This document shows positions 12,008-22,189 of a stretch of 60,809 bases of DNA, in pieces; positions within the stretch are counted from its first letter, which is position 1, and every line of letters starts with the position of its first letter. The translations under genes and the position numbers were made by a program. The stretch covers positions 1 through 60,809 of the forward strand of contig KE561370.1 in the NCBI GenBank assembly GCA_000442015.1, written 5' to 3'. Source of the DNA: Rozella allomycis CSF55 (Eukaryota > Rozellomycota). The notes beneath the pieces were generated by a model, which saw only the letters and a program-made list of their open reading frames with translations, was not told the DNA's origin and did not search any database.

Positions 12008-12580
12008 TTACCTTTCTATCGTGACAAAATTCATAATTGACGATGTCACCCAGCAAACCATCGATGTGCCTTGAAATACTAAAGAAGACAGAAGACATGG
12101 ATCAAAAATTTCATTCTTCAATTCCAGATTAACATTATGCAGCATCAAAATAGAATTTGATATTATGTTTAAGATATCCAATACAACTTCGATGAAAAAC
12201 CTTGACTTTGCCGATGAATAGAAATAGAATGGAAATATTGATGAGACTGTAAAAAATAATGATATAATCGCAGAGGTTGCACATCCAATGTACAGTAATG
12301 TTAAGGCGTTGTGAACATCTAGATTCTTTTCCAGTGTCAATGAATGTAAATTTTTGGTTTCACTGGACAGTAGGATTATTATAGCTGCTACGCATGAAAG
12401 AAAAGATATAACTCTTAATGATATTTTTGTTCCTTGTAGAGATTTTTCAAAAATCCGCACCTCCTTTTTCTTGTCATTGATATCAAATAAAAAATCATCT
12501 CTTGTCTGAAAATTTTTAAAATTTAAGGAAACGGGACTAGATAACTCTACGTCAGAATTAGTTGTAGACGTCGAGAGCAT
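12008..12580 (-). CDS. predicted four-transmembrane protein, family unknown
   Basis: A single 190-codon reading frame. After a polar about 60-residue N-terminus come four hydrophobic segments: about 64-82 (VISFLSCVAAIIILL), about 95-125 (LTLLYIGCATSAIISLFFTV), about 133-150 (VVLDILNIISNSILML) and about 165-185. The size and spacing resemble MARVEL/tetraspan-like membrane proteins, but no family signature is visible. The ORF is intact, has plausible codon use and lies convergent with CFAP300, so it is probably a real gene. Confidence 0.6.
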   Translation of the reverse strand: MLSTSTTNSDVELSSPVSLNFKNFQTRDDFLFDINDKKKEVRIFEKSLQGTKISLRVISFLSCVAAIIILLSSETKNLHSLTLEKNLDVHNALTLLYIGCATSAIISLFFTVSSIFPFYFYSSAKSRFFIEVVLDILNIISNSILMLHNVNLELKNEIFDPCLLSSLVFQGTSMVCWVTSSIMNFVTIER

Positions 12581-12643
12581 TATTGTGATCTTTTTTGTGG
12601 CTTAGCTAATTATACATGAACAAATGTATGACTATTTATAAAT

Positions 12644-13415
12644 TTATTTAACAATTTTGTTCAACTTTAAATATTCAGTGAATTCATCTATAATAACTGG
12701 CCATGCGCCCATCGGATCGTAATTGGACAGGTCTTTATCTATTGTTTCGATGAAATCCAGTAAAAGGTTCCAAGAATCTCGCGAGATACTCTTTTTATGA
12801 TTTTCTCTGACAAATGTACACCAATGTTCCAGCCAGATAAACTTGTTCGGTAATAGTAATTCCCACAGAGCAAGTGCCATGTCCAAACTAAGACTCTTTT
12901 GGCCTTCTTCTCGGCCAAAGTCAAATGAAAATTTGTAAATGCCTTCGAAATCCGATTGATTTTCTAGCTGCCTTCTCATAGCTGGAAAAGCCTCTTTCAT
13001 TTGCTCTATTGTTTCGCATCCTTTTTCGGACCAGAACCTTAGAAAATCTTCTCTTTTAAATTCACACATTTTTTGTGCATGAATATTGTATGAGAATACT
13101 ATCATGACAACATCCATAGGATCTATTTCAAGGTCGTTACAGTACTTTTCAATTCCATCTGCGAGTATGGCGTCTTCTTCAGAATCTCTGTATGTATCGA
13201 AGAGCTTTTCTAACTTTGTAGTATCTATCTTGACTTTTTTAGGTTTTTCTGATGCGAAATATTCATTGACAGCAGCGTTGAGGTTCCAGTCAAAATTCTT
13301 CAAGTATTTACGAGCAACAGATTTGCTAAGTATTAAATAATAAATAAGAGTACTTGGCTTGGGTGATGCCGATAAATTCTTCGATTACTTCTCGCTCTTT
13401 TGCAGGAGTCTTCAT
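12644..13415 (-). CDS. DCN1: DCN1-like cullin neddylation co-E3 (UBA + PONY domain)
   Basis: Dcn1 promotes transfer of NEDD8 from Ubc12 to cullins. ATG at 13415 begins MKTPAKEREVIEEFIGITQA. A 28-nt intron then leads to NKSVARKYLKNFDWNLNAAV, completing an N-terminal UBA-like domain. The PONY domain follows: YRDSEEDAILADGIEKYCND, LEIDPMDVVMIVFSYNI, FKREDFLRFWSEKGCETIEQ, FSFDFGREEGQKSLSLDMA and the conserved end WNLLLDFIETIDKDLSNYD/GAWPVIIDEFTEYL. Length (about 245 aa) is normal. The same window carries a CUL4 gene, a likely substrate. Confidence 0.9.
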
Positions 13416-13502
13416 CTTTGAAATTTCCAGGTTTACGAAGTTCAGGTTTACTTAAACTGACTCCACAAATGAAAATAAAAAATATTAGCAGGAATTAATT
13501 TA

Positions 13503-15708
13503 TTAATAGTTTAGCTTGTCTAAAAGAAAGGTATTTTCTAATGCCTTGTTTGAAATTGATGACATGTCGGCATGAGAATCATTCTCTTTCCACAGCCAAT
13601 GCACAAATGTCTCGACTTTGGAACTTTTGCTTAATGATTTTAACGATGCTCTTTTTTTCAATACCCATTCTTCTGCACATTTGAAGTCAACCCTTTTATC
13701 ATTCAAGCTAGCAGTGACCAATAAATTTATATCTTTTTGAGCATTTGGTTTGAAACCACGACACACAATAGGTATATTTAGAAGAGGAGACAATTCTTTA
13801 AGGTTCTCTTTATCTTTTATGTTTCTAGTTGGATCCCCAAATTCTGAATAGTCGAGCGTTGAAAGTGAATGCTTCTCATCCATCAACATAGCATGCGGAT
13901 CTAGAAATGGACACCTGAGAATCAAACATCGAAACAAAAATGGATGAAGGTTGTGCAAAGCACCTAAATTCATATATAATGAAAATTAGGTACCGAATGT
14001 GAAACCTCCTGCACTAACCCCTATCCCACACAAAGTGTTTTCGTTGCATATTTTATTTTCTTTTATTAAATCCAGTGAAACTGCCTCTAAGTCTTTTACA
14101 GAATTAATTTTGTTTTTCGTCACAGCAGATTGATGCCATGAACGACCCTTGTCTCCACCACCCCTGTTTACCAGAAATTTAACCGGTACCTTATGTGTGC
14201 TAAAGCTATAGACATTCCGTTTTGGAGCAAATGCGCGTTTTGAATTTTGAAATCAGCGTTTAGAGGAACACCGTAACAGCCATAAGCATTCAGCAATGCA
14301 CCCTTCAATGATTTTTCCAGGGGTTTAATAATAGTAACAGGAATCTCAACATCGCCGTTAAAAACCGATTTCGTTTCAATTTTTGCATTTATTCTTTTTA
14401 GATGAAATATTCCTTTTACATTTCTTTTACATCATTGAGATTTGAGACTTCTTTGGTAATGAAATTGTAGTTCATTTCAACGGGTGGGCAGATAGGAGAT
14501 TCCCAAGTAAAGTTGTAAGAAGAAGCCTCATGGTCCTTTTTACAAGAAATGAAATTATTTTACAATGTTCACCCCGGATGTTATTTTTGAAGGCACATCT
14601 GGTGTTTGAACAATAATTTTCTCTAAAGTTTCCATGTTTACGTGAACCAACCGGGGATAAGCATTAATTTTTACAGTTAACATTAAATGACCCTCTTGAA
14701 GCTTTGTTAGATCTTTACATTAAACAACTCAGCATCGTCTACAGGATTCTCTGCATAAATAGTTTCCCATCTATTAAAGTCCGTTCTAGACACTTGAAAG
14801 TCGCCCTTCTGATCACAATGAAGGACAATAAATTCATCCAAAAAAATCAAAGAAATTATTTTACTTTATAACTTTCAATGTAATATTCCCCCCTTTCCGA
14901 TAAATTCAATTTGACGGGGGTTTCCCATGGGCTATTAGCATCCACCAAACAGATCTCGTTGCTATTTCGTGTGTTTTTATGTATTAATATAAATTTCTTT
15001 TATAATTTATAAAAATTTATACATTGTTTTTGGTAATTGACACGTCAACGACAAAACAATCGTCTTTTGTTTCAAATATTAGTAAATCTTTTTCATTTGA
15101 TCCCACTTTATGTAAATAAACTTGATAGGGTTGTATCAAACCTTCTTTTTGCTTTGTATATACTAAATATTCATCTAAACCGCTCCAAACAGCATTATAC
15201 ACATTCTGGATTTCATAAGACTATATTATTTAAAAGAATTATCAGATACCTGTTGTGCATTAAAGTTGTATACGCACAAGCATTTCTTTTCATTCTTGTC
15301 AGTTGCGATCATTCCTATGTAGTTGTGCTTTGGAGAGAAAATTAACTTTTCTGTATATTTATCTTTCAACAAACGGCTACTATCAAATTTTTCTTTCTAT
15401 TAAGTACATGACTTTCTTTTACAACACCGTTATTTAAGTTAATTCTACGCAAACATGAATCAAGATACTCATATTCAAAGTGACTTAACCTTGTCTTGAT
15501 ATTGACTTTTGAAAAATAATTATCTTGCATTCTAAGCATTGCCTACTTTTCTGGCGATTATATTGCTACCTGAAAGTTCTCTTTCAAAGGAGTATCTATC
15601 TTGTCCAAGTAGTCCAATGAAAATTTGCAGACATCCTACAAAAATGTCAATATTATATAATACTGGCTGTTTCTTGAAAAATTTATCCAGTCTCCTTAAA
15701 AGGCGCAT
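13503..15708 (-). pseudogene. oligopeptidase B / prolyl oligopeptidase (S9A), possibly frameshifted
   Basis: A serine peptidase of family S9A that cleaves small peptides after basic residues. Read from ATG 15708 on the minus strand. The beta-propeller part includes FEYEYLDSCLRRINLN and YNAVWSGLDEYLVYTKQKEG. The catalytic part includes GGGDKGRSWH, NENTLCGIGVSAGGFTFG with the nucleophile Ser in G-x-S-A-G-G, then PFLDPHAML, EFGDPTRN and NDKRVDFKCAEEWVLKKRA before the C-terminal His region (ADMSSISNKAL). Introns of 26 and 29 nt restore parts of the frame. Near 15400 an A-run (AAAGAAAAATTTG) requires a one-base shift to rejoin KKNL and KFDSSRLLKDKYTEKLIF, and a few other joins near 14400-15000 remain open. 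Either a decaying gene or homopolymer sequencing errors. Its start codon faces that of the secreted protein gene, 30 bp away. Confidence 0.7.
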
Positions 15709-15738
15709 TTAATCCTTAAACCTAGCCACTGATAAAAA

Positions 15739-16620
15739 ATGAATTTGCTAGTCCTGCTATATCTATTATTTATTGTTAGAGCCAGCCCCATTTCTGAAAA
15801 CGATCTATTTAAAGATGTAAAAATGGTTCATACAACATCTGATTATGCCTACAAAAGTATCGTAAAGGATCTCACTCTACGTGGGTCACCAGAGTGGAAA
15901 GTGCCTAAACTTGCTAACATCAAGCTCATTTGGACAATGGTATTGGAAAAAGGACATAGGCCTTGCTGTTCCAAAATTGGATCTCGTGGAATCGACGTGG
16001 CACAATTTCTAGCAAAGGATGAGGAATTGTTTATTTATCATGTCAACACCAATCTTGGATCTTACCATACCTTTCGTAATTATATATTAGTACGTGGGCC
16101 CCGCAGGATTCGTGACTTGAAGAAGCTCGGCGCAATTGAAGGCTATGATGTTCCTCTCTGGAGCTCATCTTCCGATGAATCTCTTTTGTCATTCTTTAGA
16201 AACGAAATGCAAAGAAAAGACGATATTCCAGATTCTCATGCCAACAAAAGACTTCATCTGCATTTGGCTATCGATGCCAATGAAATTCCATTGAATCTTG
16301 AGAAGTTGATTAAAACTGCAAGTATTGATGATAAGAAAATTATACTTGACATTCATCCCGAATCAAATAAAAAAGAAAAAGATGAAATCGATAACCTAAT
16401 GAGTGCAATGGAGAAGATTGATCTTAACAAAGTTAACAAACCCGATAACCAACTCGAATCTAAAGATTTAAAGGCTGAAACCTCAAACGAGCAAGAGGGA
16501 AATAATAATGAGGATAAGAAGGTCGAAATGGTAAACAGTTCTACCTCCACTCAACGCGGACTCTTAATGCGCAAAGTAGAAGGGCGTGAACATGAAGTTG
16601 AAACACCTAAAGAGCAATAA
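15739..16620 (+). CDS. secreted protein of a lineage-specific family, function unknown
   Basis: An intact 293-codon intronless gene. Residues 1-16 are a clear signal peptide (MNLLVLLYLLFIVRAS), with likely cleavage near RAS-PI. The mature part has a globular region of about 190 residues with blocks YHVNTNLGSYHTFRNYILVR, DVPLWSSSSDESLLSFF and RLHLHLAIDANEIPLNLEKL. The tail from about residue 205 is Lys/Glu/Asn-rich and probably disordered. Two adjacent Cys (RPCCSK) are the only cysteines in the mature part. A frameshifted paralog lies at 20026-20525. No known domain is recognised. An extracellular or host-facing role is inferred only from the signal peptide and local duplication. Confidence 0.7.
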   Translation: MNLLVLLYLLFIVRASPISENDLFKDVKMVHTTSDYAYKSIVKDLTLRGSPEWKVPKLANIKLIWTMVLEKGHRPCCSKIGSRGIDVAQFLAKDEELFIYHVNTNLGSYHTFRNYILVRGPRRIRDLKKLGAIEGYDVPLWSSSSDESLLSFFRNEMQRKDDIPDSHANKRLHLHLAIDANEIPLNLEKLIKTASIDDKKIILDIHPESNKKEKDEIDNLMSAMEKIDLNKVNKPDNQLESKDLKAETSNEQEGNNNEDKKVEMVNSSTSTQRGLLMRKVEGREHEVETPKEQ

Positions 16621-16874
16621 CTCATATCTGCATTTTTCATTACAATAAAATCAACACTAGTTAAATTGATAATTGTCTTTTTTAAAAAAATTAAAGATTT
16701 TTAAGAATTAAATAATTTAATCACATGTTTTCTTGAATGAATGTTTGTAAACTCTAATTCTATCCAGTGGACCACTAGTCAATAGAACACATTATAAGCC
16801 GTTGTGCATTGAACGGGTGTGTAAAATAAGGTCTTTTCCGCAAACAAAAGTAATGAAATATTTATGTATTCAAA

Positions 16875-18182
16875 ATGACTCTGAAATTGTAGTTAATATG
16901 ATAGTGGCTTGGTGGTTATATGATATTTCTCGGATCATTCCAGGTTTCTTTTCACCCTATTAAAGGGAACACTATAGATTGGATAAATGCGCACGAAAGT
17001 AAAATTTAAAAAAATTCAGTTTTAGCAAAACTAATTCATGGATTGAATGGAATTGAATACAATGTTCTACCATCCGGTTGCCATCACATACATAATGATA
17101 TCATTATTTCTGCGCTTAACGCTGATAACGAGGACGATGAAATTGATATTTACTACTCTATATCTCTATTTAAAAGACGCGATGTAACAAGAGACCCACG
17201 AACAGAAATTATTTACAGATCGCTAGGAGTAATTGTAACTCAATCCGCGCCTTTTGGGGCGATAGCAAAAGAATTAGAGTCTATCAATATGTAAATTAAG
17301 ACATCTACAGATTTTAGAGACATTTTCTCAGACGAAAGCAAAGGTCCGCATCTGGCGTCAATTTTTAACCATTCATATCAGATCAATGAAGACACTACAG
17401 AAAATGCGATACAAAGATTAAGCAACAAAAGAAATCTAATGGAATTATTCAAGGCTCTTTTAACACATAAGCGTGTATTGTTTTACAGTTTAACACCACT
17501 AAAAGATACCTGCATGGAGTGTAATGTACATGAATATATGAAAGATAGTGTATGCTTTGTTTAAAGTTTTCAATTTTACTCCATGTCATAACTATTATTT
17601 GTACAATGTGAGCCTTCGCGATATTCCTTTGTTAGAGAAGAGAAAATTTTACGTTGCGTGTATAAAAAATATCAATTCTCATGAAAGGCACTTCCGAGAA
17701 ATTGCTAGTTGAAAAATCACATCTATTCGATATTTTGGTTGATTGCGTTTCAGGCAAGGTCACGAACTCAATGGGCGTCACTCTCAAGACAAGACGAAAA
17801 GATCTAAAGTTTCTTGGAGCCAAAACACCGCGAACAAAAAGATTTACTATTTTTAAACAAACGAGAGTGTTTCCGGCTGATTTAAATCCATACACTAAAC
17901 TGCAGCACCAAGAAGACGAAAACTTAAGCTTAATAAGAAAGTAAGAAAGTGGTTAAAAGTTATATCAGCCAATTTCAAAAGCTTTCACTTGAATTGCTAT
18001 CATTAATGAAATTGCAAAATCACAAAACCATCAATGACAAAGTACTACGTGAAATCAAATCCCTAAATAATTCATTTGCGGATTTAAATTTCTTTCAAGA
18101 CTTTTGCAAGGTTAATAATCTTAATGTTGAATTCGACGCGAAATTGTTTAAGAAACGTTTTTGGTTCCCGCTTTGCTGTTAA
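16875..18182 (+). CDS. LCHN/DENND11-like protein (DENN-related), 5' end uncertain
   Basis: LCHN proteins are DENN-family, presumed Rab GEF-like factors. Readable pieces: YDSGLVVSFHPIKGNTIDW (N-terminal longin-like strand), a 27-nt intron, then KLIHGLNGIEYNVLPSGCHH, matching the LCHN signature (V-E-F-x2-x-x-SG-x-H-x-I), and IYRSLGVIVTQSAPFG. Downstream exons give IFSDESKGPHLASIFNHSYQ, LMELFKALLTHKRVLFYSL and SHLFDILVDCVSGKVTNSM, ending about 18182. Several short introns are implied but not all were resolved. The first exon and true start are unclear (the ATG at 16875 runs quickly into a stop). Family call moderate. Confidence 0.55.
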
Positions 18183-18287
18183 AAATAAAGTACTATTTTG
18201 ATTTTATGCTTTATTGGTCAAATATTAATTAATTTGAAGAAAATCACGTAATTTTATCCACGATTTTCTTTTCATTTTTCGCTACCA

Positions 18288-19514
18288 TTATTCCGCCCAT
18301 GATGGAATCGACGCTTCAGCTTCATAGGGACCCAATTTGTATTTAAGGGCATGAAGTAGAATTGGCTTCTTTTGAACAGCGTTCTTTTTGTTACGATATT
18401 TAATCATAACTTCTGGGTTATCAGGGGCTGGATATTCAAAGTCTTCCCATTGCTCTTCGATCTCATCATTTATTATCGCAAGAGTTTCATTTTGCTCCTC
18501 GAATGTCAGTCCATTTCTTCCCATTTTCTGTCCAAAATATATTTGGTTTGCATAAATATGATCATTAACGATTGGAAATCCCAAATATTGCAGATGGACA
18601 CGAATTTGATGTGTTCTGCCTGTTATCGGCTCACAATGCACCTTTCACAAAGTACACATTTTCTTACCAAAGAGGTTCCATCATTGAAAGTTTTCAACTT
18701 GCGAAATTTTGTGACAGAAAATTTTCCCTCATCGCTTGCAAAGGCAACCTTGTCCCTAATTAGTAGTGGTTTGTCGCAAGTTATTTGATAACTATCCTAG
18801 CAAACACGTCTTAATTACCTTGGAAAAGCTCCATAAACACGACATATATACTCCTTTCTCGTCTCATTTGTTCCAAGCAAGTCAGTCAATTCCCGGCACA
18901 TTAAACTAGATTTACTAACAAACATTATTCCCGAAACCATCAAATCTAGTCTATTGACTAGTTGACTTGCGAATACATTAATTACTAAATCTAACTTCAT
19001 CCCAACCCAGCCCTTCCTTTACGATTTGTTTCAAGGTATTATACCGGTAAATACCAACCGGATGCACTGGTATTGTTGGCCATTTTTCAATAGCAATCAA
19101 GTTATCGTTTATGTATTGAACACGCAGGGAGCCAGTGAAATCTACTTCAGGTTCAGCCATCCAATGTCGATGGGTTATAATTTCACCAGACTTCAAATTT
19201 CGCTCACTTTTGCAACGCTGAAGATTGACCTTTAGTAAACCTAAGTTTGTACAAGAGTCCTTTCTATCAGTAATTAGTGATTTTTACTATATATTCTCCT
19301 GATAAAGACTTGAATTCACTTGTCGTGGCATCTTTAAGATTCTTTCCCTTCATTCTTTCTTTAACTGTGATAATATCCGTGAAAATGTAGGGCTCAATTT
19401 TCCTTTTACCATTCCAAAATGCTATTATCATTTACCATTAGAAACGCTAACTCTAATTTTTGGGTTGATTTCATTGAAAATAACTTCTTTAATCTTGCTG
19501 ATTGTTAATGGCAT
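18288..19514 (-). CDS. RluA-family RNA pseudouridine synthase (Rib2/Pus8/Pus9-like)
   Basis: Isomerises uridine in tRNA (Pus8/Pus9 act at U32). ATG 19514 begins [20 protein letters not shown]. Next comes the Rib2/Pus9-type N-terminal extension [20 protein letters not shown], an S4-like region, then [12 protein letters not shown] and the conserved [20 protein letters not shown]. The catalytic motif is [18 protein letters not shown] with the active-site Asp in RLD. The C-terminal block is [20 protein letters not shown]. At least four exons are joined by short introns. The RLDLMVSG form (consensus RLDRxTSG) is slightly divergent. There is no deaminase domain after the synthase, so RIB2-type riboflavin function is not indicated. 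Confidence 0.82.
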
Positions 19515-20025
19515 AATGACATAAATTTCAAGGGGAAAGTTCAGAAAATTATCAAAACTAGTAGGAACCTAAATTAGGCAACAAAAGAAAGTAAAGAAGA
19601 ATAAAAAGAGGAATGAGTAGAAAGAGTCGGTTGAAACGCTTAAGTCGATGGTTTTAACTTTAAGAAAGAATATTTGGACGATGTCCAAACCAGACGAGAT
19701 TCGAGAAGAAAAGTATTTACTTGGATAAAGGGAATACGCAAAATTGTCTTTGAGATATAAATAAATTATTAAATCAGGGGAAGATTGAAATGAATATTAA
19801 GATTCAAGCCTGATTTACCATACCATCCCCCAGAAGTCAGGGTTTTTAATGAGATACTAAAGAGCCTACGTCTACTGAGAAGTCGATTTTATAAGTCGAT
19901 AAAAAGTTAATGAGTACTTCAAGTATGAAGTTAATAAAACATCACTTCGATTTTTATAGTATGTTGTACAGTTAACTGGAGCACTGTTGCAAATGATGAA
20001 AACCTGGAGTTAGGAATTCTATGAC
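19515..20025. other. spacer, perhaps remnant 5' part of the paralog pseudogene
   Basis: A purine-rich, A+T-rich stretch with no coding frame longer than a few dozen codons. It is the position where the missing N-terminal third of the secreted-protein paralog would lie, but no signal-peptide-like sequence could be read. Confidence 0.4.
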
Positions 20026-20525
20026 TTGGTTTATGGCAATAACAAGAATCTGAAATTTAAAATGGGTGATGACATATCCATCTCTCGAGAATCGCTATAT
20101 TCAAATCATAAAAAATACGTCAATACCAACCTGGGTTCAGTCCACAAATTTGCAAATTATATATTGATATTTGGGGATGAAAGGGTTCTTGCATTGGAGA
20201 AATTACGCGTCATTAAACCTTCTTGTAATCCTCCTTGGCTTTCTTCGTCCAGTGAATCGCTTTGGTTGTTCTTTGCACTTGAAAGGCAAAGAATAGAAAA
20301 TATTGAAGTTCCTGAATCTCATTCTAATGAAAGCCTTCATTTCCATTTAGCAATTGATGCGAAGAGATCCCATTGAATCTTGATACGCTAATTAAAACCA
20401 CGAGTATCTTCAATAAGAAAATCATTTTTGGTATTCATCCGGATTCAAATAAAGAAGAAGATGATATGGAAAATTTAATGTCTAGCATTGAGAAAATTGA
20501 TCTAAACAAGCCCACTAAAATGTAA
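20026..20525 (+). pseudogene. frameshifted paralog of the secreted protein at 15739-16620
   Basis: Translated blocks align with the intact gene: KKYVNTNLGSVHKFANYILI (versus VNTNLGSYHTFRNYILVR), WLSSSSESLWLFF, and PESHSNESLHFHLAIDA (versus PDSHANKRLHLHLAIDA). After LAIDAK a one-base deletion near 20363 shifts the frame to an early stop. The following frame continues the homology as EIPLNLDTLIKTTS and IIFGIHPDSNKEEDDMENLM to a stop at 20525. No signal peptide is readable upstream, and the Lys/Glu-rich tail is missing. Divergence is substantial, so the duplication is not recent. Confidence 0.8.
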
Positions 20526-20683
20526 AGCCCCTAAATGTGCAATGCAAATTTGATAATTATGTTTCAAAGGCCGCAGGTGGCTCCAATTTTTTTCGTCATA
20601 CGAAAAATTTAAATCAAAAAAATCCCTCATCCCACCAAAGGCAAAAGCATTACGTTTTCAGCTTTAATAAAACAGACCAAACT

Positions 20684-21020
20684 TTATTTAGTTTGTAAAT
20701 TGCTTAAAAAATGACCAGATTTCTTGAATGAACACTTGAGAATTTTTTCAATTGTCAATTGACGATAATGGTATACTTGAATTTTTTGATCCATCACATT
20801 TATCTGAATATTTTTAGTTCCAATATTGAAAAAATAATCAAATTCAATTAAATATTTCAAAAACCTGAGTTGATGCAAAGATCTCTTGAATCTATCGACT
20901 GACCCGGGATGATTGACCAACGCAATATTTGCCTTTATCAGCAAGTAACACAAACCTAAATGCCAAATGTTTACCACGAAAATCAATAGCGGCTTGATAA
21001 AATGTTTCTATTTTTACCAT
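20684..21020 (-). CDS. small unrecognised gene
   Basis: Minus-strand reading begins MVKIETFYQAAIDF at 21020, and a 100-codon open frame ends at 20684 with HQLRFLKYLIEFDYFFNIG and KKSGHFLSNLQTK. One or two short introns are needed to link the two pieces (GTAAAC and GTTGGT donors are present with CAG/TAG acceptors), but no choice is compelling. SRP9/SRP14-sized proteins were considered and not supported. It lies divergently 34 bp from the PNP start codon. Confidence 0.35.
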
Positions 21021-21054
21021 CGTCTAGGAAACTCCCCGCATTTACAAATCCCTT

Positions 21055-22034
21055 ATGACTAACATCCACCAAATACAAAAAGAGCAACGCGAAAAGATTG
21101 AAATAACAGTGAAACACCTACTTTCAGTTGTCCCTTCCAGTAGGATGCCCCAATTAGCTGTTATATGTGGGTCCGGTCTTTCCGGCTTGAGTGAGACGCT
21201 TAAAGAGCCCATTGTGTTAGACTACAAGACTATTCCAAACTTTTCAACCAACACAGGTAATTTCACGCTGTTAATGGTAGCCTAGTGGCTGGACATTCAG
21301 GAAAGCTAGTATTTGGGTTTCTGCAGAATATCCCTACGGTGTGTATGGTGGGACGCTTCCATTTCTATGAAGGACATTCGCTATTTAATGTGACCTTTCC
21401 TGTTAGAGTGTTTGCGAAACTCGGAGTTAAAGCTATGGTAGTGACCAATGCTGCTGGCGGGCTGAATCCCAACTTTAACACGGGTGACATTATGATCGTA
21501 AGAAATGTTATTTTGTTGAATTAGATAAAAGATCATATCAATATGCCGGGTTTGGCTGGAAATAATCCACTTATCGGTGTGAACCACGATGACTTTGGAC
21601 CAAGATTTCCTGCCTTGACAGATGCGTATGATGATGAAATGTCAAATATTATGCAACAATCAGCCAGAAAGTGTGGATTGACTTCGAATGTCATTAGATC
21701 GGGAGTGTATTGTTTTGTAGCTGGAGTAAAGGATTTGTGGTTTGTAGAGTAGCCTTCCTATGAAAGTAAAGCGGAAGCGAGAATGCTAAAAAGTTTTGGA
21801 GGAGATGCAGTGGGCATGTCAACTGTCCCGGAAGTCATTATTGCGAGACATTGTGGAATTCGAGTTGTTGGACTTTCTTTGATCACGAATAAAGTGATCA
21901 CCGAAGAAAAAAGTGATATTCCCAAACCTACACATGAAGAAGTATTGCAAGCGTCGCAAAATAGAGCTAGAGACATGCAAGGACTTGTTCATGAATTCGC
22001 CGGGCTATTAAAGACACAAACATTTATGATGTAA
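21055..22034 (+). CDS. purine nucleoside phosphorylase (trimeric type)
   Basis: Cleaves inosine/guanosine with phosphate in purine salvage. Introns of 29, 27 and 27 nt are removed: ...STNTG|gtaattt...cctag|[16 protein letters not shown]|...|[14 protein letters not shown]|...|[12 protein letters not shown]. The family's landmarks are all present: [16 protein letters not shown] (phosphate loop), [64 protein letters not shown] and SLITNKVI (base-binding Asn). ATG 21055 is the start. The last exon is present in a second, decayed copy at 24650-24865, beyond the inserted Crinkler/RHS-like gene. Confidence 0.95.
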
Positions 22035-22154
22035 TAAAGATCAATAGAATTTGTTATATTTTATATTTAAATACTTGATGATTTATTTAAGCCAGATAAT
22101 GATACAAAGAAGGGTCCTTTGTATCTCGCTTGAGATATTCTTTATCAATCAACG
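21745..22154. repeat. left copy of a PNP-CUL4 junction duplication
   Basis: It comprises the last PNP exon (functional), the short PNP-CUL4 intergenic sequence and a fragment encoding, on the minus strand, the CUL4 C-terminus (LIDKEYLKRDTKDPSLYHYL-A-stop). The part from about 22003 to 22154 matches 24836-24987 with only about two differences. Identity ends at ATCAATCAACG, after which the left copy leads into the 3' end of the Crinkler/RHS-like gene. Confidence 0.9.
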
Positions 22155-22189
22155 GTGCAGTTATAGAACATCCCGTTGAATTAATAGCT

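Noticed and set aside
20684-21020. Calling the small gene SRP9 or SRP14
   Set aside because: Only the length and a few N-terminal residues fit; the core K-x-x-D and basic residues are not found.
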